Below, in pieces: positions 35,401 through 43,687 of a stretch of DNA of 64,000 nt. Source of the DNA: Chondromyces crocatus (GTDB lineage: Bacteria > Myxococcota_A > Polyangia > Polyangiales > Polyangiaceae). A program made the translations under genes and the position numbers. Where the stretch lies: assembly GCF_001189295.1 (NCBI RefSeq), contig NZ_CP012159.1, forward strand, positions 7,743,001-7,807,000, written 5' to 3'. A model generated the notes under the pieces. It was not told where the DNA came from. It was given only the letters and a program-made list of their open reading frames with translations, and did no database searches. Each line of letters begins with the position of its first letter. The first letter of the stretch is position 1.

Positions 35401-36025
35401 GCTGGCACAGTGTGAGCTGGCGCAGGCGCACGCGGAGCACCGGCTGGGCTACCTGGACGAGGCACGCTCGCTGGTGCTGACGGCGCGGCAGAGCTTCCGC
35501 GATCTGGCGAACCCGCGCGGGGAGGCGGGCTGCGAGCGGCTGCTGTCGATGCTGGCGCTCGACGTGGACGACGCCGATCTCTCGCTGGAGCACGCGGAGT
35601 CGGCAGGGCGGATCTTCGAGCGGCTGGCCGATCCGTGGGGTCTGGTGGAGGCGCGGGTGCTGCTCGCGCAGATCGCGCTGAGCCGCGGCGAGACGGACCT
35701 GGCGCGCGAGCACCTGATCGCGTGCGAGGGGGTGGCGGTCTCCGAGGCGGAGCCGAAGCAGCACCGGCACCTGACGCAGGCGTGGTTGGCCGCCGAGGAA
35801 GGGCGCTACCACGAGGCGGCGAAGGAGATCGAGGCGGCGCGGGCGGCGTTCAAGGACAGCCGCAGCGGCGACCACACACCCCAGCTCCTGCTCCGCTTCT
35901 CGCGCGCGGCCTGGCCGAGGCCGGCCGGGTCGCGGGTCGCAGGGTGGCTGCGGGCGATGGGGCGCGAGCAGAGCGACGGCGACCGCGCCTCGGAGACGCC
36001 GGCGGCACCCGACGTCACCACCTGA
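32453..36025 (+). CDS. Ser/Thr kinase fused to AAA ATPase and helical repeats
   Basis: A 1190-aa signalling protein. Residues 15-290 are a Hanks-type kinase: GRGGMGVVY loop, Lys45 in IALKLL, the catalytic loop HGDLKPSN in place of HRD, DLGLAW in place of DFG, and APEQ-like WMAPEQI. Residues about 355-700 are an ATPase domain of the STAND/AAA type with LLAGDAGVGKSRL (Walker A) and ILLWLDDLHYA (Walker B). The C-terminal 450 residues are TPR-like helical repeats (RLDEARRDAEEAKRLFEQSG, RLGYLDEARSL, DPWGLVEARVLLAQ). This layout resembles PknK-type regulators. No membrane segment, so probably cytosolic. The start codon is 56 bp from moaD. Confidence 0.93.
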   Translation: MSDDAFLPGTILAGRYQVRRELGRGGMGVVYLCRDLVVDERIALKLLCRPGARNRPEDAWWFQEEARALAGLSHPAIVRARDFGALPDGTPFLAMDAVPGRSMHEWLYLAKVNEEPLPWPILWRLVDSVLGALAHAHARGVIHGDLKPSNVLLDMPAGGEPSVHVLDLGLAWLVQDRIDHRLDGSRESAPTVRWGAGTPGWMAPEQIRFAAPHVGAPTDLYSLGCILYACLANREVYEGTNEELLQQHRSAPIPDVPLLPGVPSDVGRFVKRLLAKRPWNRFDFAGDARRVWKRFEASESNSMLTPLPSTLITSGRIPPSRQELLTPDLQEPPDSEEEAPLSVTTSGLLNLRPSPFVARTGERARLMELVAEVVDSPKPVHKFVLLAGDAGVGKSRLSEWLCEEVHERALLVPLRARYRRISAPLDGVVGAVTQHYRLERAERDIVEKVLMNVWEVSSEDEVGKTWVAAAAEWIRPTPPGSNAVGPTGKRFRLDRPELRWLVIRKTLERVGRDRPILLWLDDLHYASPSTFESLMTLHRDAPMLGMLVVATARSEAVETDPAAAARLEESLKAWNGERLDVAPFNAQQMHSLLRETLPLDEAAAEAATARSKGNPLFALQLLHAWAGGGHLALRAGKYYVPRPAMAVQAATTAELWEERLSALPEAMRAGARAAAALGGDMRREVLLVLFEMLGLPAPQSIVAMQRAQLLLATGDRLRWPHALLQEHLLAQLFQQPDASRVFRAASEALSRHPLGTSRRIVRHRAVSLLRAGDVDAAADLIHRHVMDHWKSSRDVSATLRDLAVLDGRPSGEGRPALMGTRLAIHLRYRAEALRLAGRLDEARRDAEEAKRLFEQSGDEENQAHCLRLLGHIASDLGGEAQGRKQVAKALSLFESLGHEQGRTQCEVLLGEIDYLLGDHARARATLASCAARAAVMGDRLGRAQSLLLQSIVEQAAPAPSPDTIRGLLSAARADFDAIGYRLGLAQCELAQAHAEHRLGYLDEARSLVLTARQSFRDLANPRGEAGCERLLSMLALDVDDADLSLEHAESAGRIFERLADPWGLVEARVLLAQIALSRGETDLAREHLIACEGVAVSEAEPKQHRHLTQAWLAAEEGRYHEAAKEIEAARAAFKDSRSGDHTPQLLLRFSRAAWPRPAGSRVAGWLRAMGREQSDGDRASETPAAPDVTT

Positions 36026-36059
36026 GCCCGCACTGAGCCCGCGCTGAGCCCGCGCGGCG

Positions 36060-37493
36060 TCAGGCCTCGCCGACCTCGTTGGCGAAGACCTTGGCCGGAT
36101 CGGGCTCGGGCTTCGCCTTCTCGGCGGCGGCGGCCTTCTCGCCCACCGCGCGCTTCCAGCGGCCAGCGAAGTAGTACGCCATGCTGACGACCATCGAGAC
36201 GATGAAGCTCAGCGAGATCGCGTACCAGATCCCCAGCTCGCTGTTCATCCCGCGCGACAGGACGTAGGCGACGGGCACGCGGAAGATCCACAGGCTGATG
36301 AGGGAGATCAGCGTGGTCACCATCGTGCCCCCGGCGCCATTGATGACGCCGTTGCTGACGAACATCAGGCTGAAGAAGATGTAGCAGGAGCCGACGATGT
36401 GCAGGTAGGCGACGCCGTGCTCGATGACGACGGGGTCGCTGATGAACACGCGGAGCAGGGCTTCCGGAAAGATCACGGAGACCGCCGAGATCACCAGCGT
36501 GATGGCGCCGCTGAAGATGCAGCCCCAGGTGAAGATCTCGCGGACGCGGCCGAGGTGGCCTGCGCCGAGGTTCTGGCCGGTGAGCGTCGAGATCGCCATG
36601 CCGAAGTTGATGGCGGGCAGGATGGCGATCTGGTCGATGCGCGAGGCGGCGCCGAACGCCGCCGTCGAGATCTCGCCGAAGCCGTTCACGATGCCGGTCA
36701 CCATGACCATCCCCAGCGAAGCCAGGGACTGCTGAATGGATGCAGGGATGCCGATGCGCAGGATGTGCCCGACCTCGGCGCCGAGGTGGCCTCGCCGGGG
36801 CCACGAGGGCGCGATGGGTGACCTCCGGCGGTGGAGGTGCACCTTGAGGGCGATCAGCACGACGAACTGGGCGAACAGGGTCGCCCAGGCCGTCCCGTTG
36901 AGCCCCAGCGCGGGCAGACCGAAGTGGCCGAAGATCAGGATGGGATCGAGCACCGTCATGAGCACGACGGAGGCGAGCTGGAAGAGCAGCGGCGTCCTCG
37001 AGTCGCCCATCCCCTGGAGCATGCTGCGCATCGCGATCATGCCGAAGCTCAGCGGGATCGAGAGCAGGTAGATGCGCAGGTAGCCCACCGCCTCGTCGAA
37101 CACCTCGGGTGGGGTGTCCATCGCCCTCAGGATGAACGGCGTGAACAGCTCGCCGAGTGCGGTGAGCCCGATCCCGAGCCCGTAAGAGAGCACCATCGAG
37201 GCATCGACGACGCGCCGCAGCTCGTCGAAGCGCTTGGCCCCGAAGCGCTGCGACACGACGATGTTCGATGCCAGGGTGATGCCGAGGGCGATGCCGATGA
37301 CGGTGAAGACGACCGGGAAGCTGACCGTGACGGCTGCGAGCGCCCGGGTGCCGAGGTACTGACCGACCCAGATGGCGTTGATGAAGCTGTACGCCGTGTG
37401 GAGCAGGCCGCCGGCGATCATCGGCAGGGAGAACGTCACGATGTGGCGCGGGATGCTCCCCGTCGTCAGGTCAGTCCCGGCTTTCGCTCTCAT
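36060..37493 (-). CDS. MATE-family efflux transporter
   Basis: A 477-aa multidrug/toxin extrusion protein with 12 predicted membrane helices in two MatE halves. It opens GSIPRHIVTFSLPMIAGGLLHTAY, the family's first helix. The motifs AVTVSFPVVFTVIGIALGITLASNI and the second-half INFGMAISTLTGQNLGAGHLGRV match the type. It exports drugs or metabolites using a cation gradient; the ion and substrate are not determinable. It is convergent with the kinase at 36025. Confidence 0.93.
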   Translation of the reverse strand: MRAKAGTDLTTGSIPRHIVTFSLPMIAGGLLHTAYSFINAIWVGQYLGTRALAAVTVSFPVVFTVIGIALGITLASNIVVSQRFGAKRFDELRRVVDASMVLSYGLGIGLTALGELFTPFILRAMDTPPEVFDEAVGYLRIYLLSIPLSFGMIAMRSMLQGMGDSRTPLLFQLASVVLMTVLDPILIFGHFGLPALGLNGTAWATLFAQFVVLIALKVHLHRRRSPIAPSWPRRGHLGAEVGHILRIGIPASIQQSLASLGMVMVTGIVNGFGEISTAAFGAASRIDQIAILPAINFGMAISTLTGQNLGAGHLGRVREIFTWGCIFSGAITLVISAVSVIFPEALLRVFISDPVVIEHGVAYLHIVGSCYIFFSLMFVSNGVINGAGGTMVTTLISLISLWIFRVPVAYVLSRGMNSELGIWYAISLSFIVSMVVSMAYYFAGRWKRAVGEKAAAAEKAKPEPDPAKVFANEVGEA

Positions 37494-37749
37494 GCGTCAG
37501 AGTGCTCGCTTGCTTAATGATTTCGATACGATAACGCGACGCATGCCCGGGAGCAAACCGCGCCCCCCCGCCTCGACGGGACCCCGCGCGACGTCCATGT
37601 GACGCGCCCATCGCTCGCGCTCCGCCTCCGGTCCGGCCTGGGCGTGATGGGCGAGTCCCTAGTGTCGAACATGTATTTCCACGGCGGGATCAGGGCCCAT
37701 CACGCCGCCTTCATGGACCTCCGAGGCCCTTCTCGGGTATGCAGATCCC

Positions 37750-38466
37750 ATGGCGACTCGCGCTACTTCATTGTCCGGATTCGTCTTGCTCGCAGCGCTG
37801 CTCGCAGGCTGCGAGAGCAACGCGTCCATCGGCGTGATCCAGGTGGCGGCGCTCGGCGCGTCCGGCGAGCCCCTGGCAGGCGCCCTGGCGGCCATCGAAG
37901 AGGGTGGCTTGTTCGTTCCCGCGTACGTGTACGGTGCGCAAGCGGGTACGGAGCCCACCGGCGAGGAAGAGATCCCGCCGACGCCGGGCTACTTCACGAC
38001 CGTGCTGCCCCGCGGCCCCAAGGGCATCCACATCTTCGCCGAGGGCTACCAGGTGGCGTCGAGCGAGTTCATGCTCGCGCCGAAGGAGACCGAGGTCGAA
38101 GAGGTGGAGGTCCGGGCGACGCCGATGCCCGAAGGCGCAGCGAGGCCCGCCACGGAGAACGCCGTCTTCTCTCCGTCGAGCGTGACCCCCGGCAACACGA
38201 CGACGCTGACCGTCGATGTGACCGCCGCCGAGGAGGATCCCATCTCGGCGCAGGTGCTGGCGATCCAGCCAGGCGAGGGACTCGCCGCAGCGTTCGGCCC
38301 GCCCGTGCCCGAGGAAGAGGGCGCCGAGGCGGTCCCCGCGAACGGTACCTGGTCCGCGACGCTGTCAGCGCCGGTCGAGCGGGGCTCGTACGTGTACTAC
38401 GTGGTCGCAGCGAGCGAGAATCGGATGCTCGCGCCCATCATCACCGCCACGCTCATCGTCGAGTGA
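37750..38466 (+). CDS. hypothetical lipoprotein (238 aa)
   Basis: The signal SGFVLLAALLAGC carries a clear lipobox, LAGC, so it is lipid-anchored outside the inner membrane. Residues 25-115 look like a carboxypeptidase-regulatory or Ig-like sandwich (VAALGASGEPLAGALAAIEE and GIHIFAEGYQVASSEF). Residues 130-235 form a second beta domain rich in Thr/Ala (SVTPGNTTTLTVDVTAAEEDP). No catalytic motif. The family is not recognised; a surface or binding protein is likely. Confidence 0.75.
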   Translation: MATRATSLSGFVLLAALLAGCESNASIGVIQVAALGASGEPLAGALAAIEEGGLFVPAYVYGAQAGTEPTGEEEIPPTPGYFTTVLPRGPKGIHIFAEGYQVASSEFMLAPKETEVEEVEVRATPMPEGAARPATENAVFSPSSVTPGNTTTLTVDVTAAEEDPISAQVLAIQPGEGLAAAFGPPVPEEEGAEAVPANGTWSATLSAPVERGSYVYYVVAASENRMLAPIITATLIVE

Positions 38467-38507
38467 GCGATCGCCGCGAGCGAGGATCCTCTGCTCGCGC
38501 CCCTTCT

Positions 38508-38543
38508 CATCGCCACGCGCTCCCTCATCGCCACGCGCTCCCT
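38508..38543. repeat. two-copy 18-bp tandem repeat
   Basis: CATCGCCACGCGCTCCCT occurs twice head to tail, with a partial diverged third copy at 38544, in the 266-bp gap after the lipoprotein gene. The gap otherwise holds the upstream region of the first secreted hydrolase. Confidence 0.75.
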
Positions 38544-38732
38544 CATCGCTGCACGCATCACCGCGTGATTCGCTGATGATCACGTGCAGCGTCAGGCCCC
38601 CCACCGTGAGGTAGTGCCGAGGCGCACGTTTTCCTGCTGGTTTTCACGGAAAATTGATCGCTGCGCGGAAACGACGCAGCCGCGGCACGGTTCGTTTGAC
38701 TCCGAACGATGTTGCAGGATCCATCTGCGATC

Positions 38733-39623
38733 ATGCGACACCACATCCTCGCCGCAACGGCGATGGTCGGCGCCCTCCTCGCGCCCGCCATCGCTTCCGC
38801 CGCCAACTACACCCTGTGGATCCACGGGCGCAGCACAGGCGGTAACACGCAGCCTGGCAGCCACTCGTACTTCGGGCACTTCGGCTCCGCGAACACCGCC
38901 GCCGGCGTCAACAAGAGGGCCGTGAACTGGGACGGTCGGAGCCGCATTGCGGACCAGAACGTCCACATCCGCAACGCGCTCGACTGCTACTGCACGGGGC
39001 CAAACTTCTGCTACATCGCCGCGCACAGCGCCGGTGACGCGCAGATCGGCTACGCGCTCGCGCAGTTCGGCACGTCGAGCCGCAGCAACAAGAACGCGAC
39101 GCCGAACGCGAGCGGCGTGTGCGGGAACAGCGGCGGGACCCAGACCGGCTGGAACATCAAGTGGATCGACATCGCCTCCGGTGCAGGCGGCGGCAGCGAG
39201 CTGGCGAACCTCGGGCACTGGGCCGTGTCCGATCCGCTCACGGGCGACCTGCGGACGGCGACGATGCGCTCGCTGTACAACCACAACGCGACGCAAGGAA
39301 AGTGGTTCTACATGTTCGCCGGCGCCAAGGGGACACTCTACTCGGGCGTTCTCCCGGGCCAGGACGACGAGGCCGTGGCCTACCACTCGACCGGCGGCGT
39401 GTCGCAGACCGGTAGCTTCTGCAACCCGGGCGACTGGTTCTGTGACGGGACGCTGCAGACCGGCACCGGCGGCGCGAACAAGGGCTCGACGCGCATCTCG
39501 CTGTGGAGCAACCACACGGTGGAGCTGCGCGACGACTCCGAGCAGTACGGCCACGGCGCGGGTGGCAGCTGGGGTGGCATCGTGGGACCGGTGCGCCAGG
39601 ACATGGTGAGGTACGCGCTGTGA
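38733..39623 (+). CDS. secreted alpha/beta-hydrolase-like protein, copy 1
   Basis: A 296-aa exported protein. Residues 1-24 are a Sec signal peptide (MRHHILAATAMVGALLA, cleavage after IASA). The mature part opens ANYTLWIHGRS, an oxyanion-hole-like HGR strand, and near residue 115 has CYIAAHSAGDAQIGYAL, a GHSAG-type nucleophile elbow with A for the first G. Four or more Cys (CYC, FCYI, SGVCGN, SFCNPGDWFCDG) suggest disulfides. VLPGQDDEAVAYHSTGG may hold the acid and His. A close paralogue of equal length lies at 39999. Likely a lipase- or esterase-like serine hydrolase; substrate unknown. Confidence 0.8.
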   Translation: MRHHILAATAMVGALLAPAIASAANYTLWIHGRSTGGNTQPGSHSYFGHFGSANTAAGVNKRAVNWDGRSRIADQNVHIRNALDCYCTGPNFCYIAAHSAGDAQIGYALAQFGTSSRSNKNATPNASGVCGNSGGTQTGWNIKWIDIASGAGGGSELANLGHWAVSDPLTGDLRTATMRSLYNHNATQGKWFYMFAGAKGTLYSGVLPGQDDEAVAYHSTGGVSQTGSFCNPGDWFCDGTLQTGTGGANKGSTRISLWSNHTVELRDDSEQYGHGAGGSWGGIVGPVRQDMVRYAL

Positions 39624-39696
39624 TGTGACAGGAGGGGCACCGCGTGCGTCCCCTCCCCTCCCCTCTTTTCATTCCTCACACCTTGGCTCCGTTGCC

Positions 39697-39747
39697 GTCG
39701 AGGCGACGTCGAGGCGATGTCGAGGCGATGTCGAGCGTCGAGGCGAC
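39697..39747. repeat. 11-bp tandem repeats between the paralogues
   Basis: GTCGAGGCGAC/T repeats head to tail three times (39697-39729). A truncated copy and one more full copy run to 39747. The remainder of the 375-bp gap is the upstream region of the second paralogue, including a 40-bp stretch (39962-40001) matching that of the first (38695-38735), starting TTGACTCCG. Confidence 0.75.
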
Positions 39748-39998
39748 CGCTCATGAGACGTCGTCGCGGCAGCGCGCGCGAGCGCGACAGGTTCACACAG
39801 CGATCTCATGGCGCTCTTCAGCGCACTGCGGCAATGACGCGCTTCTACGCGCAATTGCAGGGAAAATTGCCATAGCGGTGTCTCGCGTGCGAGTCAGCGC
39901 ACCGTCGCATCACGAGAAAAGTCGTCGAGGCTTGGAATCGACGTGCGCAAATCAGGCCGCATTGACTCCGCACGCGCGCATTGGATCCATCCGCTTTC

Positions 39999-40889
39999 AT
40001 GCGCCATCATCTGCTCGCTGCCACCGTGGTGTCCGCTGCGCTCCTCGCGCCGGGCATCGCATCTGCCGCCAACTACAGCCTGTGGGTCCACGGGCGGAAC
40101 CCCGGGGGAGGCACCCAGCCGGGAAATCACAGCTACTTCGGGTACTGGGGCTCGGCGAGCACCGCCGCCGGGGTGAACAAGAAGGCCGTGAACTGGGACG
40201 GTGTGGGCCGCATCGCGGACCAGAACTACCGCATCCGCGACGCCTTCGACTGCTACTGCACCGGGGACAACTGGTGCTACATCGCCGGGCACAGCGCCGG
40301 GAACGCGCAGATCGGATACGCGCTCGCGCAGTTCGGGACGTCGAGCCGCAGCAAGAAGGACGCGAAGCCGAACGCGAGCGGCGTATGCGGGAACGCCGGT
40401 GGCACGCAGAACGGCTGGAACATCAAGTGGGTGGACATCGCCTCGGGCGCGGCCGGCGGCAGCGAGCTGGCGAACCTCGGGCACTGGGCCGTGTCGGACG
40501 CGCTCACGGGCGATCTGCGGACGGCGACGATGCGCGCGCTGTACAACCACAACTTGACTCGGTCGATCTGGTTCTACATGTTCGCGGGTGCCAAGGGGAC
40601 GGCGTACTCGGGCGTGCTGCCGGGCCAGGACGACGAGGCCGTGGCCTACCACTCGACGGGTGGCGTGTCGGCAACGGGCAGCTTCTGCAATCCGGGCGAC
40701 TGGTTCTGCGACGGTGATCTGCTGACCGGCACCGGCGGCGCGTACAAGGGCTCGACGCTGGTCAAGCTCTACACGAACCACTCGGTGTCGCTGCGCGACA
40801 GCAACGAGCAGTACAACCACTACGCCAACGGGGCGTGGGGTGGCATCGTGGGCCCGGTCCGTCAGGACATGGTAAACTACGCTCGGTGA
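39999..40889 (+). CDS. secreted alpha/beta-hydrolase-like protein, copy 2
   Basis: 296 aa, the same length as the protein at 38733 and very similar throughout. The Sec signal is MRHHLLAATVVSAALLA, then ANYSLWVHGRN. The nucleophile elbow keeps the canonical form GHSAGNAQIGYAL, and the Cys positions are conserved. The two differ most in the linker SRSKKDAKPN and the final 50 residues (LYTNHSVSLRDSNEQYNHY). ATG 39999 is used; a TTG at 39981 is unlikely. It is followed after 13 bp by the membrane-anchored protein gene, so they are probably co-transcribed. Confidence 0.82.
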   Translation: MRHHLLAATVVSAALLAPGIASAANYSLWVHGRNPGGGTQPGNHSYFGYWGSASTAAGVNKKAVNWDGVGRIADQNYRIRDAFDCYCTGDNWCYIAGHSAGNAQIGYALAQFGTSSRSKKDAKPNASGVCGNAGGTQNGWNIKWVDIASGAAGGSELANLGHWAVSDALTGDLRTATMRALYNHNLTRSIWFYMFAGAKGTAYSGVLPGQDDEAVAYHSTGGVSATGSFCNPGDWFCDGDLLTGTGGAYKGSTLVKLYTNHSVSLRDSNEQYNHYANGAWGGIVGPVRQDMVNYAR

Positions 40890-40902
40890 GCCAGGAAGGT
40901 CG

Positions 40903-42156
40903 ATGACACGAAAGCAGCGGCACAAGGGGGAGCTGTCGAACGAGAGGTCCCCCGGCCGCTCCTGGTGGAAGGTCCCCGCGCTCGGTGCGGGGGCCTTTCT
41001 TCTTCTCTTCCTGGTGATCAAGGCGGTCCATCGCCCGGCCGCCGCCGAGCCGGAGCCCGCGGCCACGCCCGCGCAGCGCCAGCCCCGTGAGACAGGCGAT
41101 CGGCCTTCTCCACGCGCACCGCGGGAGCTGCCGGCGGAGGCGCCGCCGCCCCGCAAGGAGTCGGCGGGCGACGTGGTGAACGATCCGCGGATCCTGTGGG
41201 AGCTGCGGCTCGAGCGCGCGCGGCACACGCTCGACTCGTACCTGGAGTCGACGCGCTATCCGCCGCAGTCGCGGCCCGCGAGCGAGAACAGCGATCAGAT
41301 GGCGCCGCACCACGTGGACACGGTGAAGCTGCCGCTGTCGCGTGACGACAAGAAGGTGACGAAGGCGAAGGTCACCCTGCGGCAGGATCGCTTCTTCGTG
41401 GTCGGCGACGAGCAGGTGCGGATGACCCTCGCCTGCGAGAACGACAACCGGCCGGCAGCATGCTCGGTGGCGTCGTCGGTCGCGGGCGTGCCGCCCGAAG
41501 ACCGGGATCGCGCGCCCGGTGGGCCGCAGGACGTGCCCGTGCCGTTCTCGAACGCGGGGCAGGAGGGCTTGCTGACGGCCGTCTTCCAGCCGTCGGCGCA
41601 GGGGTTTGGTGGCTACCACGGCAGCATCCGCATCACGGTGCAGGTGCAGGTGGGGTCGGAGAGCGGAGCGACGTCGTTCGACGTGCAGTACACGCCAGCC
41701 GCGCCGGCCATGTTCACGGGGGCGATCCGCGAGGTGCTGCAGAATGGATCGCTGGATCTGTTCGTGGGGATGAAGGTCGACAAGCCGGGGCGCTACGTGC
41801 TCACGGCGCGCGCCGACGACGCCAAGGGGCGCTCGTTTGCGTACCTGAGCTACAACGATCTGCTCGGGCAGGGGCCGCAGGAGGCGCGGCTCCAGCTCTT
41901 CGGGAAGCTCGTGCGCGACGAAGGGGCCGAGCCGCCCTTCGTGATCCGTGACGTGGAAGGCTACCTGCTCAAGGAGTCGTATCCCGACCGCGAGCTGATG
42001 CCGCTGATGGCAGGGCCGGTCCACACGACGCGGCGCTATGCACCGAGCGATTTCTCCGAGTCGGCGTGGGAGAGCGAGGAAAAGACGCGGCACGTCGAGG
42101 AGTTCACCCGAGACGTGGAGAACGCGGAGCGCGAGGTCGAGGCCCATACGCCGTGA
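40903..42156 (+). CDS. membrane-anchored protein with large extracytoplasmic domain
   Basis: A 417-aa protein. A basic N-terminus and one membrane helix (residues 27-43, VPALGAGAFLLLFLVIK) are followed by a Pro/Ala-rich linker (44-90) and a domain of about 300 residues rich in beta strands (VTLRQDRFFVVGDEQVRMTLAC and ITVQVQVGSESG). The tail from about 385 is charged and helical. No catalytic motif is seen and the family is not recognised. The single anchor, flexible linker and periplasmic domain, 13 bp behind a secreted hydrolase gene, recall the layout of lipase foldases. There is no sequence evidence beyond that. Confidence 0.75.
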   Translation: MTRKQRHKGELSNERSPGRSWWKVPALGAGAFLLLFLVIKAVHRPAAAEPEPAATPAQRQPRETGDRPSPRAPRELPAEAPPPRKESAGDVVNDPRILWELRLERARHTLDSYLESTRYPPQSRPASENSDQMAPHHVDTVKLPLSRDDKKVTKAKVTLRQDRFFVVGDEQVRMTLACENDNRPAACSVASSVAGVPPEDRDRAPGGPQDVPVPFSNAGQEGLLTAVFQPSAQGFGGYHGSIRITVQVQVGSESGATSFDVQYTPAAPAMFTGAIREVLQNGSLDLFVGMKVDKPGRYVLTARADDAKGRSFAYLSYNDLLGQGPQEARLQLFGKLVRDEGAEPPFVIRDVEGYLLKESYPDRELMPLMAGPVHTTRRYAPSDFSESAWESEEKTRHVEEFTRDVENAEREVEAHTP

Positions 42157-42334
42157 GCGAGGGTCGCGCCGCGAAACGGCGGCCCACGAGCGTCGATGGC
42201 CGGGCGGCTCCCGGCGTCGCGCGGCGGGCTCGACAGACGGTGTGACCTCCGAGCCCGCCCGGCCAGGTGATCCTGGCACCTCGGCGCTGGTGGTAGAGGT
42301 TGCCGCCGATGGTCGGGGCCAGTAGCCCTATGCC

Positions 42335-43108
42335 ATGAGCGAGCCCACACCTCCCCGCCCCCCTGGCCACGGCGAGCACGAGCTGCCTCGCGTCGACGTC
42401 AACGAGCGCGGCGCTCCCCGGGATGGACAGCCGCAGGAGATGAACCGGCGGCTGTTCATGCAGCTCCTCGTCTTCCGCTGCCCGGCGCAGACGGCGCCCG
42501 CCGGAGTCGCGCTCAGCGTGGGCCGCGCCGTCCAGGAAGCGGGCGTGAGCGTGGTGGTGTACGAGGACGTCAACGATCCGCGCGGGATCGGGCTGCTCAC
42601 CTGGTCGGAGGATCCGGCGGTATTCGTGGATCGTGTGCGACCGGCGGTGAACAGCCTGGAGGCGGGCGTGCTCGATCTCCGGAGCGACCTCACGATGTTC
42701 GGGCGGAGCTACTCGACCGGGTACGAGAACGATCTGGCGTTCTGGCTCCTCGATCGTCCGGCGCAGACGGTGCTGAACCCCGCCTGGCCCTGGGCGGTGT
42801 GGTACCCGCTGCGGCGCAGTGGCGCGTTTGCGCGGCTCGAAGGCCGCGAGCAGGGAGCCATCCTGCGCGAGCACGGGACGATCGGTCGCGCTTACGGTGC
42901 GCAGGATCTGGCGCACGACATCCGGCTCGCTTGCCATGGCCTGGACACGAACGACAACGAGTTCGTGATCGGCCTCGTGGGCAAGGAGCTCCACCCGCTG
43001 TCGCACGTGGTGCAGACGATGCGCAAGACGCGGCAGACGTCGGAGTACATCAGCCAGATGGGCCCGTTCTTCGTGGGGCGTGCGGCGTTCAGGGCCGCTG
43101 CGCGCTGA
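42335..43108 (+). CDS. chlorite-dismutase/HemQ-family protein
   Basis: A 257-aa protein of the Cld superfamily of heme or coproheme enzymes. Typical segments are WYPLRRSGAFARL, EHGTIGRAYG, the long strand DTNDNEFVIGLVGKELHPLSHVVQTMRKTRQTSEY with its heme-side His, and SQMGPFFVGR. About 45 Pro-rich residues precede the domain. Family members either make heme from coproheme (HemQ) or degrade chlorite; which applies is not clear, since residues deciding this could not be aligned reliably. It is probably cytosolic and in the same orientation as the PilZ gene that follows. Confidence 0.85.
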   Translation: MSEPTPPRPPGHGEHELPRVDVNERGAPRDGQPQEMNRRLFMQLLVFRCPAQTAPAGVALSVGRAVQEAGVSVVVYEDVNDPRGIGLLTWSEDPAVFVDRVRPAVNSLEAGVLDLRSDLTMFGRSYSTGYENDLAFWLLDRPAQTVLNPAWPWAVWYPLRRSGAFARLEGREQGAILREHGTIGRAYGAQDLAHDIRLACHGLDTNDNEFVIGLVGKELHPLSHVVQTMRKTRQTSEYISQMGPFFVGRAAFRAAAR

Positions 43109-43231
43109 GGGAGGTGGGCGCTCATTTCACGCGCCTCGCGTCCCCAGCGCATGGCGTCTCGCCCGGATCGCGCTTTTTGGCCCCCCCTGGGGACCGTCGG
43201 TACGCTTCGCGGCGAGGAGGCCTCCCCATTC

Positions 43232-43645
43232 ATGGATATGTTGCTAGCTAGCGAGCGCGGCGCCACCCGTCGCGCCGTCCGCGTGGATTGCCAGGTCGTG
43301 CGCGCGCACGACTTCACCTTGCTCGGTGAGACGGGGCTGGATCTGTCGAGCGATGGCATGTTCCTGCTCTCGACGGTGCCAGTGTTCACCGGGGAAGAGG
43401 TGCTCGTTTCGTTCCGCGTCCCCGGGACGGACCGCATCATCGATACGTCGGCGACCGTCGCCCGGGTGGTGCACGGTCGCAGGCAGTGGGATCGAGCCCG
43501 CGGGATGGGCCTGCGCTTTGCGCCGCTCGATCCCGAGGATGAGCGGTACTTGCGCTGGGTGCTCCGGCGCATGCCTCCCCCCTTGCCGACCCGCGCGATC
43601 CGGGTCGATTACGCAGCGACCGCCAGCATGATCGCGCTGAGCTGA
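43232..43645 (+). CDS. PilZ-domain protein
   Basis: 137 aa, essentially a lone PilZ domain. The c-di-GMP contact motifs are both visible: the Arg-rich RRAVRV (RxxxR) at about residue 13 and DLSSDGMF (D/NxSxxG) near residue 39. The beta barrel continues through GEEVLVSFRVPG and a C-terminal helix DPEDERYLRWVLRRM. ATG 43232 has a GAGGAGG ribosome site about 11 bp upstream. Likely a c-di-GMP receptor; the target could be motility or envelope. The FHA-GGDEF protein at 44821 is close by. Confidence 0.88.
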   Translation: MDMLLASERGATRRAVRVDCQVVRAHDFTLLGETGLDLSSDGMFLLSTVPVFTGEEVLVSFRVPGTDRIIDTSATVARVVHGRRQWDRARGMGLRFAPLDPEDERYLRWVLRRMPPPLPTRAIRVDYAATASMIALS

Positions 43646-43687
43646 CGAGCACGCGAGGCGAAGGTCGCTGGCCCCGAGGAGCGCGGG

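Noticed and set aside
32357-35875. Very long antisense frames opposite the kinase gene
   Set aside because: They are Arg/His/Pro-rich shadows produced by the codon bias of the real gene, whose kinase and ATPase motifs are clear on the plus strand.
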